This document shows, one piece after another, positions 7,597 through 11,372 of a stretch of DNA of 11,372 nt; the first letter of the stretch is position 1, and the number at the start of each line of letters is the position of its first letter. The notes beneath the pieces are model-generated. The model was not told where the DNA came from. It saw only the letters and a list, made by a program, of their open reading frames with translations, and did not search any database. The stretch comes from an uncultured Elusimicrobium sp. (lineage in GTDB: Bacteria > Elusimicrobiota > Elusimicrobia > Elusimicrobiales > Elusimicrobiaceae): contig CACXHA010000043.1 of the NCBI GenBank assembly GCA_902767385.1, positions 1 through 11,372 of the forward strand, given 5' to 3'. The translations under genes and the position numbers were made by a program.

Positions 7597-9039
7597 ATGA
7601 ACGAAAAATATATTGTAGCTTTAGATCAAGGAACCTCCAGTTGTCGTGCTTTTGCCATCAATCAAAAGGGAGAAGTCCAGGCCTGTAAACACAAAGTTTT
7701 TTCTCCCCAGCGCCCTGCCAAGGGAAAATCTGAGTACAACGCAACGCAGTTATTAAAAGTCCAGTTAGAAGTATTGCACGCCCTACTTGACGAAATAGGC
7801 CCTGATCAGGTGGCCTCTCTGGGGGTTTGTTCGCAGCGTTCCAGTATCGTGCTTTGGGACAAAAAAACAGGGCACGCCGTTGCTCCCGTACTTACGTGGG
7901 AAGACGGACGTGCCGTTCAGGAATCGGCCCAAGTTTCGCTTACGCAAGAGCAAGTGCATAAGCAAACGGGGCTATTTAATACTCCTTACTTTTCAGCACC
8001 TAAAATTGCGTGGTGTTTAAAAAATTGCCCGGCCGCCGCACAAGCAGCACAAGCGGGCACCTTATTAGCAGCCCCCATAGCCAGTTATTTTATTTGGCAT
8101 TTAACCAAAGGGACAGTCTTTGCCACAGACCCCACTTTGGCCCAACGTACTCTTTTGTGGAATATTCAAACCAGACAATGGGACGAATCTTTGTGCCAAG
8201 CTTTTGGAGTTCCTTTTAGTTGTCTTCCTGTTGTGTATTCTAGCGCAACCGATTATGGCTCCCATTTGTATAAAGGAGTAAATATCCCCATAAGGACTTG
8301 TGTGGCGGATCAACAAGCCGCTGCGATTTACCAGGGGTTATCGGCCGGGAAAACATCCATTAATTACGGAACCGGGGCTTTTGTGTTACATCATACCGGT
8401 AGCAAATTAACTATTTTGCCGGGGATGTTGTCTTCAGTAACGGCTACTACGCAACCTGCACAGCAAAATTTTTTACTGGAAGGACCCGTATTTGCTGCCG
8501 GGAGCGTGCTACAATGGCTGCAACAGGTCAAAGGGTTATCCTTTAACGTAGAACAAATAGATAGTATATGCGCTCAAGCACAAAACCCGGTGCTGTTTTT
8601 ACCCGCTTTGGGTGGGCTAGGGGCCCCTTATTGGGATTACACCGTAGGTCCTATTTCCCAAAATGTAACGCAGCAGACTTCAGTAGCGGATTGGGTAAGC
8701 GGAACTTTAAGTGGAATTGCGGGATTAGTGGCGGACATCATTTATTATTTGCACCTCAATGGGTGTAAGATAGCTGACCCTGTTTACGTTTCTGGTGGAT
8801 TGGGACAAAGTGCCTATTTATTACAACGGCAAGCCGATCTCTTACAAAAGACGCTGCGGTTCCATGTGCAAACGGAAAATACCGTATTGGGGACTGCCTT
8901 ATTGACAGCTAAATTTTTAGGCTATCCTATGCAGGTGTGGGAAAATACAGCGCGAACTATTTCTCCCCGTATTACGCCGCAGCAAACTCGGCAAGAGTAT
9001 GAAAACTGGCAAAAATTTGTGCAAAATTGTCGTAAGTAA
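7597..9039 (+). CDS. FGGY-family carbohydrate kinase, glycerol kinase-like
   Basis: ATP-dependent sugar/polyol kinase of 480 aa, slightly shorter than typical glycerol kinase (about 500). It has the N-terminal phosphate loop A-L-D-Q-G-T-S-S (8-15), T-W-E-D-x-R (100-105), P-Y-F-S (130-133), A-D-Q-Q-A-A (237-242), the nucleotide-side N-Y-G-T-G-A-F (256-262), and the glycerol-kinase-like stretch G-L-G-A-P-Y-W-D (340-347). Compared with E. coli GlpK substrate residues, Arg83, Trp103, Tyr135, Asp245 and Gln246 have counterparts (R81, W101, Y131, D238, Q239). Glu84 is replaced by Ser82. Glycerol is therefore the best guess but not certain. It lies 36 bases after the nuclease gene, possibly in one transcript. 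A strong GGAGAGG is about 22 bases from the ATG; AAGAG nearer the start is the more likely ribosome site. No glpF, glpD or glpA gene is adjacent. Confidence 0.85.
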   Translation: MNEKYIVALDQGTSSCRAFAINQKGEVQACKHKVFSPQRPAKGKSEYNATQLLKVQLEVLHALLDEIGPDQVASLGVCSQRSSIVLWDKKTGHAVAPVLTWEDGRAVQESAQVSLTQEQVHKQTGLFNTPYFSAPKIAWCLKNCPAAAQAAQAGTLLAAPIASYFIWHLTKGTVFATDPTLAQRTLLWNIQTRQWDESLCQAFGVPFSCLPVVYSSATDYGSHLYKGVNIPIRTCVADQQAAAIYQGLSAGKTSINYGTGAFVLHHTGSKLTILPGMLSSVTATTQPAQQNFLLEGPVFAAGSVLQWLQQVKGLSFNVEQIDSICAQAQNPVLFLPALGGLGAPYWDYTVGPISQNVTQQTSVADWVSGTLSGIAGLVADIIYYLHLNGCKIADPVYVSGGLGQSAYLLQRQADLLQKTLRFHVQTENTVLGTALLTAKFLGYPMQVWENTARTISPRITPQQTRQEYENWQKFVQNCRK

Positions 9040-9049
9040 TCATTAATTT

Positions 9050-9058
9050 TGCTATAAT
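9050..9058 (+). promoter_or_regulatory. Extended -10 promoter of the pilin genes
   Basis: TGCTATAAT is a perfect extended -10 (TG, one base, TATAAT) in the 35-base gap before the first pilin gene. A good -35 is not visible, which extended -10 promoters tolerate. The expected transcript start near 9065 would leave a leader of only about 10 bases containing the AAGGG ribosome site (9065-9069). Confidence 0.65.
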
Positions 9059-9074
9059 CAAAGCAAGGGTTTCT

Positions 9075-9545
9075 ATGAAAAAAGATCAGCGTGGTTTTAC
9101 ATTAACAGAATTATTGGTAGTAGTACTTCTATTGGGTATCCTTGCTTCTGCAGTGTTGCCTAAATTTACCAAAGTTATTGACTCTTTCCGCGTGTTGGAA
9201 GCCGAGCGGATTGTGGTGGCTATTCGTGGAGAGCAGGAACAAAGATGTTTGTTGGATAAAAAATATACACAGACTCCTTCCAAATTGACGGTAATTCCGG
9301 GTGGGGTTTCTGTAAACGGGAACGTTTTTTCTTACGGAGATTTTGAATACACCCTTTCTTATGACGGCGGTATGACTGCTTTGCACAAAGATAAAAATTA
9401 CTTGTTGGAAATGCCTTCTTATACCGATGGGCGGATTTGTTGCGATAACTGTGACGGTTTGAATAAAAATTACCAGCCTTGTTCGGATTTAATGGATACC
9501 GATATAACGGAGAATTATCAAGAGCCGGCGACAGAGTGTTTATAG
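9075..9545 (+). CDS. Type IV pilin-like protein with six cysteines
   Basis: Short prepilin of 156 aa. The leader M-K-K-D-Q-R-G is cut before Phe8 by prepilin peptidase; the mature protein has Glu at +5 (residue 12) and a continuous hydrophobic helix to about residue 29. This is the class III signal of type IV pilins and type II secretion pseudopilins. The globular part holds Cys58, 122, 123, 126, 136 and 155, probably forming disulfides outside the inner membrane. The segment M-P-S-Y-T-D-G-R-I-C-C-D (113-124) recurs in the next gene. Ribosome site AAGGG lies 5 bases from the ATG. It is 11 bases before the second pilin, so the two form an operon. It could be a major or minor pilin or a pseudopilin; no assembly gene (pilB, pilC, pilQ) is in view. 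Confidence 0.92.
   Translation: MKKDQRGFTLTELLVVVLLLGILASAVLPKFTKVIDSFRVLEAERIVVAIRGEQEQRCLLDKKYTQTPSKLTVIPGGVSVNGNVFSYGDFEYTLSYDGGMTALHKDKNYLLEMPSYTDGRICCDNCDGLNKNYQPCSDLMDTDITENYQEPATECL
9409..9454 (+). repeat. Pilin shared block, copy 1
   Basis: Forty-six bases matching 9873-9918 at 42 positions, including a run of 25 identical bases (9409-9433). It encodes the shared M-P-S-Y-T-D-G-R-I-C-C-D segment of the first pilin. Confidence 0.9.
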
Positions 9546-9556
9546 GATAAAATTAA

Positions 9557-10699
9557 ATGCAATTAAATAAACAGGGGTATACCCTTTCAGAATTTATTAT
9601 CGTAATTATACTGCTAGGTGTGTTTGCTGGATTCTTGTTTACTTTTTATGTTCGTCGGGAAGCTACCGTTCAGGCCAAAGAAGTAGAGCAGGTGCTTCGG
9701 TCTGTACGTTATGCCCAGGAGGAACGTTGTTTTGCCGGTAAAAAATATGAGATATATGCGGTGTATTTAAAAACATTCTTAAAACAAAAAGCAGAACATC
9801 CTTATTTTTCCTACGATTTAGGCAGCGGGGAAGGAATCAAGGCTCGCAATAAATTTTACGGATATACGTTGCAAATGCCTTCTTATACCGATGGGCGTAT
9901 TTGTTGTGATGATTGTGAAAAAATCAGCCGTCATTATTCATCTTGTACCCGGTTGCAAGCCCGTAAAGATTTTGTCAAGCCGGATCCGGATTGTACGTAT
10001 TATTCCAAAGCCAAACAAAATTCTACGGTAGATTCCTCTTCCCAACAAATTCCTGACCAACCAACCACGCAGGAAACTCCGGATGCCATTTCGGGTGATC
10101 CTTTGCAAAAGGCTGACGTTGCCGAACAAGAAAAGGCGGATGAGGCCCGGCTTAAAGAATTGCTTGCGCAGCAAGGGGAAATAATGCCGCAAGGTCAAGA
10201 GCAACAGGCGGAATTGTCTGAAACTCCCGCTGAGGAAGTTTCCCCCTCTTTCCCGCAAGAACAAGAAACGGCGTCTACTTGCCCTGTTGGGCAGCAAGGC
10301 CTTTTCTATATTCAACCTTGTGCAACGTATCAAGCCGGTGTGCAGGGTGCGGTGATGTTTACGTGGAACGCGCAAACTTGCCAGTATGACGTGGAACAGA
10401 ATTGTTTAGTCCCAGCTACCTGGAAGGCAAAGAGTGCCACTACACGCGTTGAGAAAGGGGTTTATCCTTCGGATTTAGAACATATATGCAAGGATTTATT
10501 AAAAGGAAATGCCTGTGAACCGGAAGTTGCGCGCGATAAAGAATGTTTTGCGGTCGACCAATCTTGTTATACCAAATGTGAAGTAATAGATCAAAAAGAA
10601 TTACCGCAATCTGCTTCCATTGTGTTATATGATGTTACATTAAAGTTGCGGGAATTAGTCTGCAGCCCGTCGAAGAATGTAACAGTAGAAATCCAGTAA
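9557..10699 (+). CDS. Type IV pilin-like protein with linker and cysteine-rich C-terminal extension
   Basis: Prepilin-like protein of 380 aa, far longer than usual pilins. The leader M-Q-L-N-K-Q-G is cut before Tyr8; Glu12 is at +5 and the hydrophobic helix runs to about residue 31. The pilin core (to about 148) has Cys58, 116, 117, 120, 130 and 146, the same spacing pattern as the preceding gene. Residues about 150-240 are a low-complexity Gln/Glu/Pro linker. The C-terminal region (241-380) carries ten more cysteines (242, 255, 275, 283, 311, 320, 330, 337, 341, 369) and matches no domain I can name. AGGA lies 9 bases before the ATG. The total of 16 cysteines suggests a disulfide-rich surface module. 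A tip-located minor pilin or adhesin is an inference; a terminator-like hairpin follows. Confidence 0.9.
   Translation: MQLNKQGYTLSEFIIVIILLGVFAGFLFTFYVRREATVQAKEVEQVLRSVRYAQEERCFAGKKYEIYAVYLKTFLKQKAEHPYFSYDLGSGEGIKARNKFYGYTLQMPSYTDGRICCDDCEKISRHYSSCTRLQARKDFVKPDPDCTYYSKAKQNSTVDSSSQQIPDQPTTQETPDAISGDPLQKADVAEQEKADEARLKELLAQQGEIMPQGQEQQAELSETPAEEVSPSFPQEQETASTCPVGQQGLFYIQPCATYQAGVQGAVMFTWNAQTCQYDVEQNCLVPATWKAKSATTRVEKGVYPSDLEHICKDLLKGNACEPEVARDKECFAVDQSCYTKCEVIDQKELPQSASIVLYDVTLKLRELVCSPSKNVTVEIQ
9873..9918 (+). repeat. Pilin shared block, copy 2
   Basis: Second copy of the block at 9409-9454, in the same direction and reading frame. Three of the four differences fall in codons for Arg, Cys and Asn/Asp; only the Asn-to-Asp codon changes the protein. 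Confidence 0.9.
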
Positions 10700-10716
10700 A
10701 CAAAATTGCCAAAAAA

Positions 10717-10767
10717 AACAAGGGGCCAAAAGTCCTAGATGACATCCGGGACCAAAAGCCCCTTGTT
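10717..10767. terminator. Hairpin terminator, probably bidirectional
   Basis: A 10-bp perfect outer stem (AACAAGGGGC with GCCCCTTGTT), a symmetric CAAAA/CAAAA internal loop and a 4-bp inner stem (GTCC/GGAC) lie 18 bases after the second pilin stop. On the plus strand it is followed by a weak T-rich tract (ATTTC). On the minus strand the stem runs into a run of T, so it looks stronger in that direction. Confidence 0.7.
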
Positions 10768-10838
10768 ATTTCACAGTTTATGTATTAGTATTAGAGTATA
10801 AGGAAGTTAATTACACATATATTTAAGGGAGAATATAT
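10768..10838 (+). promoter_or_regulatory. AT-rich leader region before the last gene
   Basis: The 71 bases between the terminator and the last start codon are AT-rich and should hold its promoter. TATAAG (10797-10802) is the best -10 candidate, but no matching -35 is visible. A TATTAG direct repeat sits at 10783-10794. The ribosome site AAGGGAG (10825-10831) is strong and 7 bases from the ATG. Confidence 0.3.
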
Positions 10839-11372
10839 ATGCTAAAACTAATGTCTTGTTTGTTAAGTGCTACCTTGATTTTTACCAGCGTAACGCCTTC
10901 GCTAGCGCAGGTGGGCACTGGTGGTAAAGCAGCGCGCGGTGCTAAAAAAGCGATAGCTGCTACTCGCTCAGGCAAAATGAATGCCGTACTGAGCGGAAAG
11001 ATCGATCGGGCTGTTTTAAACAACCTTAATTTAAACCTTACGCTTCCTCATAGAGCTTTGCTTAATAGCAGTTCTTCCGGTTCGTTGGCTCGTCAAATTT
11101 TAACGCATAAAAATCCTGCTGAACAGACCTTGTTGTTACGGGCAGACTTCCCTATCTTAGCCCTGAACCATCAAGCTACTGCCCAAGACATGTATGAAGC
11201 TGTTGGGCTTTACCGCAAACAATTAAAACAAGCGGGTAAAATTTTTGCTACGCTATCCGTAGCCGACTTAGAAGGGGCTGCGGCTGTAACTAAGAATTTA
11301 GCCGGTACGGTATCGGATGTGGCGTCTTTAGGTTTGTTTGGAGTTCCTACCGAAGATGCTGCAACGATTGCC
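10839..11372 (+). CDS. Sec-exported protein of unknown family, 3' end outside the window
   Basis: An open frame of 178 codons that continues past the right edge without a stop. ATG 10839 has a strong AAGGGAG ribosome site at good spacing. It is followed by a Sec signal peptide: Lys3, a hydrophobic core at about 4-18, and a probable signal peptidase I site after S-L-A (residue 23). The mature start is basic and Gly/Ala/Lys-rich (about 24-50), followed by helical, Leu/Ala-rich sequence. I recognise no domain in the visible part. It is separated from the pilin genes by a terminator, so it is probably its own unit. It probably acts outside the cytoplasm; its full length and function cannot be judged here. 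Confidence 0.8.
   Translation, partial: MLKLMSCLLSATLIFTSVTPSLAQVGTGGKAARGAKKAIAATRSGKMNAVLSGKIDRAVLNNLNLNLTLPHRALLNSSSSGSLARQILTHKNPAEQTLLLRADFPILALNHQATAQDMYEAVGLYRKQLKQAGKIFATLSVADLEGAAAVTKNLAGTVSDVASLGLFGVPTEDAATIA

Noticed and set aside
9938..10375. Minus-strand open frame of 145 codons opposite the second pilin
   Set aside because: Its Arg/Leu-rich translation is what the Q/E/P-rich linker codons give when read backwards; no ribosome site or domain is seen.

Overview
The window reads as ordinary bacterial chromosome with moderate GC. The best guess is a gut-type member of the Elusimicrobiota. That guess rests on a PPi-dependent phosphofructokinase, short cysteine-containing pilin-like proteins with a G|F-T-L-x-E-L start, and several Sec-exported proteins of unknown family. 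It is an inference from gene content, not a measured placement. No CRISPR array, integrase, transposase or rRNA gene was found.

Left part (about 4-6221), all on the minus strand and read right to left. A tRNA-Arg(UCU) comes first. It is followed 34 bases later by pfp, a PPi-dependent phosphofructokinase, and a clear terminator at 4390-4418. A second unit then starts at 4311: a Sec-exported protein of unknown family, an adenine-N6 DNA methyltransferase beginning 2 bases after it, and a DHA2-type drug efflux transporter. A small palindromic repeat-like hairpin lies between the Shine-Dalgarno sequence and the start codon of the transporter.

Right part (6316 to the end), all on the plus strand. 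A RecB/AddB/Cas4-type PD-(D/E)XK nuclease with a probable Fe-S cluster is followed by a glycerol-kinase-like FGGY kinase. Then come two adjacent type IV pilin-like genes that share a six-cysteine layout; the second carries a Q/E/P-rich linker and a ten-cysteine C-terminal extension. A long hairpin terminator follows, then the start of a second Sec-exported protein of unknown family that runs off the right edge.

The two halves diverge from a 94-base region (6222-6315) that must hold both promoters. I do not see a coherent new multi-gene system. The most unusual items are the paired pilins, the hairpin in the transporter's translation start, and the exported-protein/methyltransferase pairing.
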